NCBI GenBank assembly: GCA_037447605.1
Contig: CM074816.1
Location: 682,939-723,633 of the forward strand
Origin: Zygnema circumcarinatum
Lineage: Eukaryota; Streptophyta; Zygnematophyceae; Zygnematales; Zygnemataceae
Direction of reading: 5' to 3'
Length of the DNA: 40,695 nt
Part shown: positions 12,894 to 23,000 of the stretch, piece by piece
How positions within the stretch are numbered: position 1 is the stretch's first letter
How the letters are laid out: each line of letters begins with the position of its first letter
The notes under the pieces: model-generated
Databases searched by the model: none
What the model was told of the DNA's origin: nothing
What the model saw: only the letters and a program-made list of their open reading frames with translations
Position numbers and translations under genes: made by a program

Positions 12894-15800
12894 ATGTTGC
12901 CCGCGCGATCTCTCTCTCTCGCGGCGGCGGTCCTCCTCTTTGCCGCCGCCGCCGCCCCGCGCGAAGCCGCCGCTCAGGCCATCGACCCGCGAGACAGTGA
13001 GCCGCCGCCCTCTATGGAAGAAGGGGAGAGGCGGCCTGCCCGCGGCGGGGCCTCTGCTTTTGATTTTTGAAGCGGACCGCGGCCTCAATCTTTCTTGCAT
13101 CTGCTCGCGCTTGGGCGCAGGGGACGCTCTTCTCGCTGTCAAAGCGGCATTTAACAACGCACCACAGCTCTCCTCCTGGACAGCGAGTACCCCTGACTGC
13201 AGCAATTGGATTGGGATCGCATGCGATGCAAGCGGGCGCGTTACTTCTCTGTGAGTCACACTTTAACTAAACACCGCTGCAGCTGCGAAAAGGGTCTCCG
13301 GGAAGCAGCCTCCTCAGAAAGCGGCTAAGAAGGACCGCCCGGAGCAGTCATTCTCCTGCCCGCGGCCCTTTCTTCTTCTGACGCTCTCCCTGCTAACCTG
13401 CCTTACGAAATGCTAGTCATGTCATGTCATGGAGTTCTATGGTCCTACGGCGTTGAATGAACCATTTAATCTGCCATCGGTAACCTGAATGAGGTGAAAA
13501 AGTTGTGAGACAATCCATCACATAAAGTGCCACTGATAGAAATGCTAGTTTTGGCAGCATGTTTATGCAGTGCCATTTTTTTATTTTTGGCAGAGACTTG
13601 TACTCTAATTCCCTAACGGGGTCTATCCCGGATTGTATCGGCAACCTTGCGAATCTGCAATACTTGTAAGTATTTTTCCTTATAAATTTGAAATGAAAGT
13701 GATGGAAATGCTAAAAAGAGGAATGCCAGTGATAGAAATGCCAGTCTTGTCTTGGCAACATGTTTATTCAGTGCCTATTTTTCTTTATTTTTTGCAGATC
13801 CTTGTCTAATAATGCCCTGACAGGGTTTATTCCGGATTCTATCGGCAACCTTGCGAATCTGCAAGTATTGTAAGTATTTTTCCCCATAAATCTGAAATGG
13901 AAGTGATAGAAATGTTGAACATAGGAATGCTAGTGATAGAAATGCTAGTCTGGGAGCTTGTTTATTTAGTGCCTATTTTTTTTATATTTTGCAGATACGC
14001 TGATCGAAATTCCCTAACGGGATCTATTCCGAATTCTATCGGCAACCTTGCGAATCTGATGTTGTTGTAAGTATTTTTCCCCGTAAATCTGAAATGAAAT
14101 TGATAGAAATGTCAGACAGAGGAATGCCAGTGATAGAAATGCTAGTCGTTGCAGCATGTTTATTCAGTGCCCTTTTTTTTCGCTTTTTCTGGCAGAGTCT
14201 TGTCTGTTAATTCCCTAACGGGGTCTATTCCGGATTCTATCGGCAACCTTGTGAATCTGAAGTACTTGTAAGTATTTTTCACCATAAATCTGATTTGAAA
14301 GTGATAGAAATGCAAGACAAAGGAATGCCAGTGATAGAAATGCTAGTCGTGGCAGCATTTATTCAGTGCCTTTTTTTTATTTTTGGCAGACGGTTGGATT
14401 ATAATTTCCTAACGGGGTCTATCCCGGATTCTATCGGCAACCTTGTGAATCTGGACATAATGTAAGTTTTGAAGAAGCTGAGAGCCCCTCGCCCCGTATC
14501 AGATCTTACTGACGTGTCGAGAATCTTTCAACCAGTCACGTCGCAGTGCCAGATCCCCTGCGCCACTCCCGCGACCCGTCCGCCGCCGTCCCGCTCTCTC
14601 TCTCTCTCTCCTCCTACCGGTGCCGGCCCGCGAGCGGCCTTTCGCCCTTGAGAGGTCCCTTGGCGGCATCGCCTCCTTTATGCCGCGCTGCGCAGAGCCC
14701 TCCGCCTCCATGGAGGAGCAGATATCGGGAAGCTGCTCATTGGTCGGTTGGCACGTGGCAACTTCGAGCTTGGGTTTGCATTTGAGTAGTCGTTCAATCG
14801 AGTCTCAATTTTTTTTTTCTTTTTTTGCCGCAAAACATTGGCCGAGCTCGTGAAGATGTTTATGAAGATCGGTAGATGCTAATTCGCATGCAGAGGCTTT
14901 ATTAATTCTGAGGGGCGTCATCCCGAACTCTATTAAGAATCTTTTGCGAATCTGTATGATTTTTGTGATTTGTATGGCTTTTTTTCTGAATTTAGAAGTG
15001 CAGTGACTCATTGCATCTTGCAAAGCAGCAACTTTTGATGTTGTGTGTCCGTGATTGCGTGGAAAACCTTTGTCGTGTAGTTGTTTTCACTCTTGGTGTG
15101 TGTACACGAGTACGTTTTAATCTCGCACTGCGTTTTTGTGAGACTGCGTTTGAGTATTAGACTATAGAACGTGGAGTTGAATACCTGATTTATTCCTGTT
15201 CAGTCCAAAACCAGCCTTATCCTCTTCGTTGATTTTTTTTGTCGTTGCGTATGTCTGTAGGGACCTAGGCAACAACAAACTGGAGGGGAGAGTGTCCGGC
15301 TTCATCTCTAAACTCACCCATCTGTGGTACCTGTAAGCACCACTGCATCGATAACGTTGTATCTGCAGTTTGAATTTTTGCTCTCGGCCGAGCATTTGTA
15401 CCTCTCAAACTATCACATTTATTTCGCGCTTGCATGAGCTTTAAGTTTATGCCATATTTTTGGTCACTTCTGTCACGGCGTGGGCTTTTTTGACGCCCAA
15501 GAACGCGCACTTTTTGCATGCAAGAGATTGGACTTCGTCGTAGAGAGTTTAGGATTTAGAGTTTACGGATTAGGGTTTGGGTTCAGACTCTAAATTGTAG
15601 GCCATAAAGTTCGAGGGGTTTTAGGGGCTTATCAGTTAAAGGATTCAGTATCTATGGGGGGTTAGTGGGTTCAGGGTTGATGGGATTGCAGGCAGAATGG
15701 GTGTAGGGAAAGGCTTAGAGGTTTAGGGGTTAACTATTTGCAGGCTGAAGGTTGCGTAGGGTCGTGAAGGAGTGAGAAACTTTGCAGACAGCACAAGCAA

Positions 15801-18800
15801 ATATTTTCAGTGGCTATGACACAAGGAAGACTTGAACGGGTTCTGTTGGAAAGTTCCTCTCTCTCTCTCTCTCTCTCTAACGCGCCACCCTTATTGTCAT
15901 CAGGTACTTCAACAACAACAAATTGACTGGCTCCATAACTCTTGCGAGCGATTACCTTCAGGACCTAGAGATCCAAGACAACTACTTCTCTGGGCCAATC
16001 AACATTACAAAGAATGGGCAACCTTATTGCTCCTCCAACTATGCCAACAACTGCATTTATCGCGATATCGTAGGATGTGGCGCAGCTGAAGGGGAGAGAT
16101 CTCCGCAAGAGTGCGCGGCCTTCTGCCATAGCGGTTCTCCTGTGGGAGCGTGCGGGGGCCGCGGCACGTGCGGGTACGATACGGCCACGTGCACATGCGA
16201 CAAGGGATATGCGCTGACATCGGGCACGTGCGGTGAGCTGCAACCTGCTGCTTGTAGATACTCGCAAGAAATGAAAAGTAATGGGTGGGAGAAGTTTTGG
16301 AAACTATCGCATTGCTATCAACTTTTACGCAGTCTTGCTGTCAAAGCACACTTAATGCGATCCATGTGATTCAGCCAATAGTAGAGGTTCACTTCTCGAA
16401 ATTCTAGAAGTATATCGCAAATATTACTTGGTGAACTCTGCAAGCTCATTCAGAACATGGTGTAGGGTTTACTAGGATGTATCAAGAGTGCCGCTTCGAT
16501 ATCATGTTTGAAGCTTTTGATAACCTTTTCGACCCATCCAAATCGCGTGCAAGCTACAACATATCTCGGCTCCATTTGCAATAGCTAGACAACCTGCGAG
16601 TTTGACTGTTGCGGATCTGGATGTAAAACAGCGTTTGGAAGACGCGGTGGGAGGCTCTCACTCCTCCCTTCCCTCTGCAATGTCGGAGTTTAAGTCTTTT
16701 CTTAAGCAAATTGAGCAAAGCTTTGGCGACTGCACGAAGGTGCTCTTGTCGTCGTCTTATTTTTGGAGAGATCACATGTTTGTTGAAATCGAATGAAGGT
16801 GCTGGTGGTGCTAAAGGTGGTGGTTGTTTCAAATGACAGTCAGTTGATACACTGCTCCACTTGGCTTTTCTTTGTCAATCGTTCTCCTTGTTCGCTCACT
16901 GTCTCTTTCTCCTTTCCCCTCGTTCTCCCGTGCGCAAACTCTCTTTTTCTCCTCTCCCCCTTCTCTTTCCTTCTCTCCCTTTCTCCTCGCCCGCTCTCTA
17001 CCTTACTCTCTCTTGTGCACACGCACACACATCAATTCCATGTCTTTGTGCTTGCAGTAAATCTGAAACTCTGGACGGATACCTCAATAGGGAACTTCCT
17101 CGTCGTGCCCTCGAATTCGTTCAACGCGTGGTCTGCCGAGGGAAACAATTCTAATATCGGAGCTCAAGTTCAGTTTTCTGACTGTACGTATTGCAACACA
17201 GCTTAGTGGGATTATCACTTGAGATATCCTTAAGCTAGTCCTGCCAATGCAACTTTCACAATACTTTCGAACCTCTCTTTAAGTGGCTACAACTTTTTCC
17301 GCCCCTTAGCATGCAGCATGCACGCGATTACTTCTACATGCATTTCTTTGGCTCGCTTTCGACGCATATAATTCATTGTCTCTGAACAAAGAAGCTCTGT
17401 TGCGATTGCAGATCCTAACGGATTTGATGGTAACGTCGGAGCCCTGTGGTTCCTCAAGAAGGTCGGAAGTGCTTACTCTTTTCAGCAAACGCGGGGAACG
17501 TGTTTGGATGTTCCAAACAGTAGCACAGATGCCGACACAATCTTGATTATATGGAGTGAGCTTCCGCCCTGGTTAAAACCAATACACACTACATAATTGA
17601 GCTTTCCTATACAGACTTTACGCTAGCTGGATATTTGAGTTGATTACTTGGACATGAAACAGCGTTAAGGTACGGAAAGGATAACACGTGAGCAATGGAA
17701 GAATCGTCCAGATGCGTTTTTAGACGATTCTTTGAATGTTGTTGACTAGTCTTAGACGCTGGCATTATTCTCAAAACGCTGTGTTTGATGTCTACATGGG
17801 GTGGCCGGATGGGTTGCAGCATGCTCTGGCTCCAGCAATCAGCTGTGGACGCCCATCTTCAGCAGCTCTGTGGATTTCTCCGTTCAATGGCAGAACGTGA
17901 ACTCCGGCCTGTGCCTCGACGCTACCGGGTCCCGCAATGGCGATTACTTAATTCAGTGGTATTGCAAGTCTAGTGATACTCCCGAAAACGCCAACCAGCT
18001 GTGGCTGCCACTAAAAAGTACACTTGTCAACAACAAAGCCTGTGAGTGTCCCCGTCTTTGGCTTTGACTGAGCATGCCGGAATCGCTGCTTGCACCGCCT
18101 GCCCTGACCCTTGAGCGCTCGTCCCTGTCCCTGCCCTGTGCGTGTAGCCCCGTCCGGGCTGGCGGCGCCGCCCGCAGGCAGCGATAGCGGCACAACGCGC
18201 CTGAACGTGCTGTCGCGGCACGCGAGCTGGACGGACGCCCTCCCGCCCGCCGTCGACTGGTCTCCGTACTTCGGCCCCGCCAAGGACCAGGGCGCATGCG
18301 GTGCCTAAACCCTAAACCCTCGACCCTAAACGCTACCCCTCCACCCTCACATCCTAACCCTAAAAACCCTACACCCTTCACGCTAATGCCCTCAACTCTA
18401 TACTCTTCTTCTCCACCCTCACATCCTAAACCCTAAACTCTCAACCCTACACCCTCCACCCTCACACCTCAAACCCTGAACCCTAACCCCTGTCCCGCAG
18501 GATCGTGCGCGGTGTTCGCGGCGGTGGCCGCGGTGGAGGGAGCGTTAGGCGTTACCGCACAGTTCGCGCCGTCGGCGAGCATCGCTCTCGCGGAGGCGCA
18601 GGTGGGGATGGCCTTTTCACGGGAATAGGGGGAGTCAGACCTTGACCATTGCTTACGAAATTTCCGAATTCCTTATACTAAAAGTCACTTCTTTCGTGTA
18701 CGAATTCCGGGTCGGGATCCGCGGCTCCGCCTTACACAGCCGTACCAAAATGCGTACCTAGCCAATGCTTAATTCGCCCGACAGGCTTACGAAATTGATT

Positions 18801-21800
18801 TGGCGATGGTCAAGGGGTCTGACTCCCCCTAATCGTAGCAAGGCGGCACCTCAGCCAAATAGTGAAAGTCAAACACTAATTGTACGGTCTTCTCTGAGAG
18901 CAGGTCGTGGATTGCTCCGTGGCCGGTTCGTGCCTGGGCGGTTGGCCCGCGCGCGTCCTCGATTGGCTCGCGGCGGCCTCGGGCGGACTCGCCACGGCGG
19001 CGGCGTACGGACCGTACAGCGCGCAGACCAAGGGCACCTGCCGGGTGGGTGGGCGTATGTGACTTTAACGGACGTGACTTTAACGGACGTGACTTTGATA
19101 TGTTGTGGCGTCTTTTTAGAGATGACCTTGTGTATACGAAATACGATTGTCGTCTTTATTGACTTTATAGGGCACGTTGACTAACTTGCATGACTTCATC
19201 AGACGTCAAATTCCCATATATGACTTTATCGAGATAGTTCGTCGTCGCGTGCACTCGTGCTGATGCAAGCCTCCCCTTCGGCCATTTCCGAAGGTTTGAT
19301 GACGTGCTTCAGGACTTTTAGGGTTTGCGCAATCTCTAGGGTTCGAAGTATGGAGGGGGGGGTTCGTACGGTTGACTGTTCTTCTGACCTGAAGTCACTT
19401 TGGTGGTGGGGACGCCGTGAATGCTGATGTACTTTTTGAGCTTGTGCGAATGCTGAGCAGGCTGCGGCCGTACAGCGGACAGTGTATGTGCTGAGATATG
19501 AGCAGGTTCCTGCGTCCAATGTTTTGGCCCTCAAAGCTGCTGTCAGCCAGCAGCCCGTCACAGCGTTCATAACTCTCACACAGCAGCTCATGGTGTGGAA
19601 CACGGTGAGACAATAACACCTACTTTGAACCTCTGGTATGCGGGTTCAAGCCATCATGGCATGGGATATCCATTTTGACTGTTCATTTCTTCAATAAGTG
19701 AATCACCACGTTTCGAAGATGAAACTCTCTCTGCCTGGCTTACAAGGCTTTATATAGTATAACTGGACTTCCACGCTGCTCACTCTATTCATTGAGATTA
19801 TGCTTAAAAATGTCCAAATGTCATACCCTGATTTGCTGCTTGTGTGTGTGTGTGTGTGTGTGTGTGTGTCTGTGAACACTGTGAAGTGGGACATTTTCAC
19901 CGACTCAGAGGGAGCCTGCGAGGAGGACTCGCAGCTGAATCACGCCCTCGCCATCGTCGGGTACGGCAGCGAGAGCGGGGTTGCGTATTGGATCGTACGG
20001 AACTCGTTCGGCCCCGGGTGGGGCCGCAGCGGCTACGCGCGCATCAAAGAGGGAATCTGCGGCCTCGCGGCCCTCTCCGCCCTCTACCCTGTCATCGCCC
20101 GTGAGTAGTTTCTCGCGCACGTTCCTCAAACTAGGTCTTCTAAGTATTCTGATTATAGTTATTTTTGGTATTGAGGATTGAAGCGTTGCAGGTAGTACGG
20201 TACGGCCTCTCTGTCTGGATGCTGCGTAGCAATGCAACCGTGGAACATGGCAAGTTGCATTTGTCGGGCAACGACAAGCAGTTGTTACAAACGGAGTTTC
20301 ATGGCAAAATGTTGAACTCGCAAACCGTGTGCTCCTACCGGCCTTGAACGCTGCCACCTCTTACAACCTTGCACAGTTCGGACCAGTGGATCGGCAACCA
20401 TTGGACAACCATTGGATGGCAATGGTTGGACGTCTACTGGTTGGCAACCAGTCGACAGGTTTGGAACCAGTGGATGCCACTGGTTGGCAACCAGTCGAAT
20501 GGTTGTTTCGGTCCGCAACCACTGGTTGCCAACCAGTCAACTGGTTTGTCTAATGGTCCGATCTGTGCAACCTTGTCCAGATAGTCGCTTAGTCACAAGG
20601 CCTCTTTCCCTGCATGTGCAGCCCCTGACGGCAACCCTTGCAATGTGAGAATCAACCCTTGTGGGAGAGGCACTTGCATAAACTCTGGGAGTTCCTACAC
20701 GTGCCAATGCCCCATGCCCAAGTATGTCAATACTAGCAATACCGACAACACGCATACTTGCGCCCTCGGTAAGTGGCTTGCATTTCATTGTATCAATTGC
20801 TTTGCTTTCGTTTTTTGATCGTTACGATAGTCAGTACAGTTTGAAGCGCACTCAAAACAAGTCGTCCGATACATTTTCCATGTGCCTTTATTGAATGTCT
20901 GTTGTTGCGCTATCGCGCTCGTGGCAGTGAAAGTGTGTAGCGCCACAGCCGTGAACCCGTGCGGGGCGGGCTACTGTGTGAATGAGAACAACGGCTACTA
21001 CCATTGCGTCTGCTCCGTCGGATATGTCAGTGCGAACAGCAGCGACGGCAGGCCCGTGTGCGTTCCGCGTAAGTGCTTGCTCTACTTACGGCTCCAATGT
21101 GAATGTGTGTGTTTTGGAGTTTGGAGGCATAGAACATGAAGAAACGACTATGTATTTCTCGGTTGGGTCGTCTTTTTCGTCATTTCTAGGCGCAATTTTG
21201 CAGCTTTCATGGTTTTATTGGATTCTGCCGTATTGACAAAAATAAATGCTGCTGTGCAGCGGTGACAGCGAACTCGGCATTGCCGCAGACTTACACCGTC
21301 AAGGCGGGAGATTATTGCTACATGATCGCCTACGCTTACGGATTAACAATCACGCAACTGAGAAACCAAAACACGCAGGCCAATCAGGTACATGTGGCTG
21401 CTGCCGTAAAGGGCTGATGCAATAGGATGAATTTTGTTGTTACTCGCACCCTTCAATGGAAGTCCACTGGCAAAGCCTCAACTTCTCATGCGTCCTCATT
21501 TTTTTATTCCATTTATCTTCTCGTGTTGTGTCAATGTGCAGAGCTGTGATCCGTTGATAACTGGTGTTGTCCTAAACATTCGAAATACAGCAGCAAAAAC
21601 CTGCAAGGTTCTCTACACAATTCAGCAGGTCCGCTTCATGCCGACAACGCTCGAACTGCTTCTCTTTTTAAAATAGGACGAATGAAAGCCAATCTGTATG
21701 GCCAAGCTTGACCAATCAGACGCATTCTACAGTCGGAGACCGTACCTCCATTATGACATAGAAAGCAAATCACACTGTTCTTTCTAACGCTACAAAAAAT

Positions 21801-22111
21801 CACTGTTAGTGACGGAGGTCAAATGTGTGAATGCAGGACGACTCGTGCTGGGCAATTGAAACCGTTGTCGGCCTCGCTATAGGCTCCCTCGTGAAGCTGA
21901 ATCCAGGACTCATATGTGAACCCAAAAGCGGTCCTAATGGCGATCCCCTCGGCATTCAGCCAGGGCAGCAGGTGCAGTAGTACGCCAGGAACACCCCCCA
22001 AAGTGCTAATACCACCCGCCCTGAGTCTTCCTCCCCNNNNNNNNNNCTCCCCTCCCCTCCCCTCCCCTCCCCTCCCCTCCCCTGAACGAGCGAGGGAGAG
22101 CCCCCCCCGGC

Positions 22112-22143
<32 letters not shown>

Positions 22144-22756
22144 TCTGCAGGTGTGCCTGGTGGAGGGGAAGCCCGACAGCACGAAGGTGTGCATCAGCGC
22201 CGACACGGTCCTTGAGAGCGACCGCGGCAACAAGACCTGCGCCGGCATCCTCAAGAGGACCCCCTCCTTGGCGCGCGTCGACTTCTTCGAAATCAACCGC
22301 GGCATCAACTGCGGGAACCTCTACGCGGGCCAGACGGTACGGCACGCACATCCCATGCATGCATGCATGCATCATGCATGGGATGCACAAAGCATCCAAT
22401 CACATGGCTCTAGCGTTTCTTCCCTGCCATTATGCAGCAATAGAGTACAGGATGGTTAAGGAAATCACGGGCTCTTTTGTGTGTGCTGCTGGGGAGGGCA
22501 GGTCTGCACCGGCTTCCAGGTGGTGCCTCCGGCCGCATGCAGGCCTTACTACACGTGGCAGCGAGGGGATACATGTTCGACTGTGGCTCAGCGTTTTTGC
22601 GGGGCGAGATCGCGGCTCAAGTGGAAGAAGTGCATGGGACAAAAAACGGCTTTGTGTATCGGCTCCGGCCAGTGGGCCGTGGGGCAAGTCATCTGCGTGA
22701 AGCGACCGACGGGGTGCTTCCTTAATACGACGAGGGTGCCCTTTTGCACCGGCTGA
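12894..22756 (+). CDS. Secreted mosaic protein: LRR, EGF, ricin-type lectin, papain-like protease, EGF x2, LysM x4
   Basis: Twenty-four exons: 12894-12996, 13121-13250, 13594-13665, 13798-13869, 13995-14066, 14196-14267, 14390-14461, 15261-15332, 15904-16232, 17058-17183, 17412-17555, 17820-18041, 18148-18300, 18501-18601, 18904-19044, 19461-19604, 19887-20100, 20622-20768, 20928-21068, 21260-21387, 21542-21628, 21837-21971, 22151-22336, 22502-22756. They total 3318 nt (1105 aa) in one frame. Signal peptide 1-29 (cleavage likely after AQA); LRR N-cap about 36-77; six 24-residue LRRs to about 221; EGF about 295-331; beta-trefoil lectin about 332-480 ([16 protein letters not shown]); peptidase C1A about 525-746 with Gln543, Cys549, His694, Asn714; EGF modules about 749-842; LysM modules 843-1105. 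No I29 propeptide, membrane segment or GPI signal. Likely extracellular, binding N-acetylglucosamine polymers through LysM and another glycan through the trefoil. An in-frame ATG at 12795 would place the signal peptide internally, so 12894 is preferred. The exon 17 acceptor (aag at 19884-19886) is the least certain. Confidence 0.9.
13594..14461 (+). repeat. Tandem array of five 72-bp LRR exons with homologous introns
   Basis: Exons at 13594, 13798, 13995, 14196 and 14390 are each exactly 72 bases, same phase (after the second codon base), and encode the pattern [17 protein letters not shown]. The intervening introns (about 130 bases) are also alike: they begin gtaagtatttttc, repeat tgatagaaatgctagt, and end with a T-run before cag. 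Unit spacings are 204, 197, 201 and 194 bases. Whole exon-intron units were duplicated, so repeat number can change without breaking frame. Confidence 0.95.
14893..14963 (+). pseudogene. Decayed LRR exon inside an intron of the mosaic gene
   Basis: After a cag at 14890-14892 the sequence resembles the 72-base LRR exon (GGCGTCATCCCGAACTCTAT, AAGAATC, TTGCGAATCTG) but carries insertions, internal stop codons and no proper donor. The flanking functional LRR exons splice in phase without it. A sixth tandem unit that has degenerated. Confidence 0.75.
15539..15760. repeat. Degenerate telomere-like tract in an intron
   Basis: Many TTTAGGG-like words (tagagtttagg, gattagggtttggg, gtttaggggtt) spread over about 200 bases of the intron between exons 8 and 9 of the mosaic gene. 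Confidence 0.65.
18301..18498. repeat. Interstitial CCCTAAA telomere-like array in an intron
   Basis: The intron between exons 13 and 14, which splits the protease active-site motif, is almost entirely CCCTAAA, CCCTCAA and CCCTACA variants over about 195 bases. This is the reverse-complement orientation of the plant telomere repeat. Confidence 0.9.
18627..18830. mobile_element. Non-autonomous inverted-repeat element (MITE-like), copy 1
   Basis: About 204 bases bounded by AGGGGGAGTCAGAC at the left and GTCTGACTCCCCCT at the right, with further matching inward (TTGACCAT / ATGGTCAA). Direct AAT flanks at 18624-18626 and 18831-18833 fit a 3-base target duplication; a 2-base TA duplication with a one-base-shorter element fits equally well. 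No coding capacity. It sits in the intron between exons 14 and 15 of the mosaic gene. A relative lies at 40070-40228. Confidence 0.8.
19849..19869. repeat. (GT)n microsatellite in an intron
   Basis: About ten GT units shortly before the acceptor of the exon that carries the protease His and Asn. Confidence 0.85.
20380..20556. repeat. Intronic array of near-palindromic ACTGGTTG-N-CAACCAGT
   Basis: A 17-base inverted repeat occurs three times, at 20436-20452, 20479-20495 and 20521-20537, with period 42-43 and related words (ccattggacaacc, ccagtggatgcc) between and before. It lies in the intron between the protease and the second EGF module. Confidence 0.85.
22037..22046. other. Assembly gap (10 N)
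   Basis: Ten unresolved bases inside the intron between exons 22 and 23 of the mosaic gene, followed by a (CCCCT)n run and (CCTG)n units. The true gap size is unknown; the flanking exons still join in phase. Confidence 0.98.
22349..22385. repeat. CATGCATG-rich palindrome in an intron
   Basis: Thirteen-base arms (catcccatgcatg at 22349-22361, catgcatgggatg at 22373-22385) form a perfect inverted repeat. A similar ATGCATGC run occurs at about 33423-33446. Confidence 0.8.
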
Positions 22757-23000
22757 CGGCGGGGCGGTATCGAGCATCCGCGCTTGGGTTTGTCGCTCAT
22801 TCGGCGCTGACTGCCGCCCTTGGTTGCGGCAAGGCAAATACTCCAAGCATTTTAATGTAAAGGGCAAAGATTTTCGTTTGCAGTTTCAAGGTAGGATCGG
22901 TTCTACTCACATTATCTTGCAACAACAAAGATGTAAGCTTGGTTTTTAAGTTAAGAAGAGGTGAAATGGATTAAAGGATAATTAGTTGGAATCTACTCAC

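Noticed and set aside
20380-20556. CRISPR-like repeat array
   Set aside because: Three degenerate palindromes in an intron of a eukaryotic gene, without constant repeats or unique spacers of uniform size.
22037-22046. Ambiguous residues within predicted proteins on both strands here
   Set aside because: They come from the 10-N gap, which is in an intron.
12894-22756. Two or three separate genes (an LRR protein, a cysteine protease, a LysM protein)
   Set aside because: Every exon junction keeps phase, no new signal peptide or start context appears before the protease or LysM parts, and no stop or polyadenylation-like region lies between them. RNA data could still overturn this.
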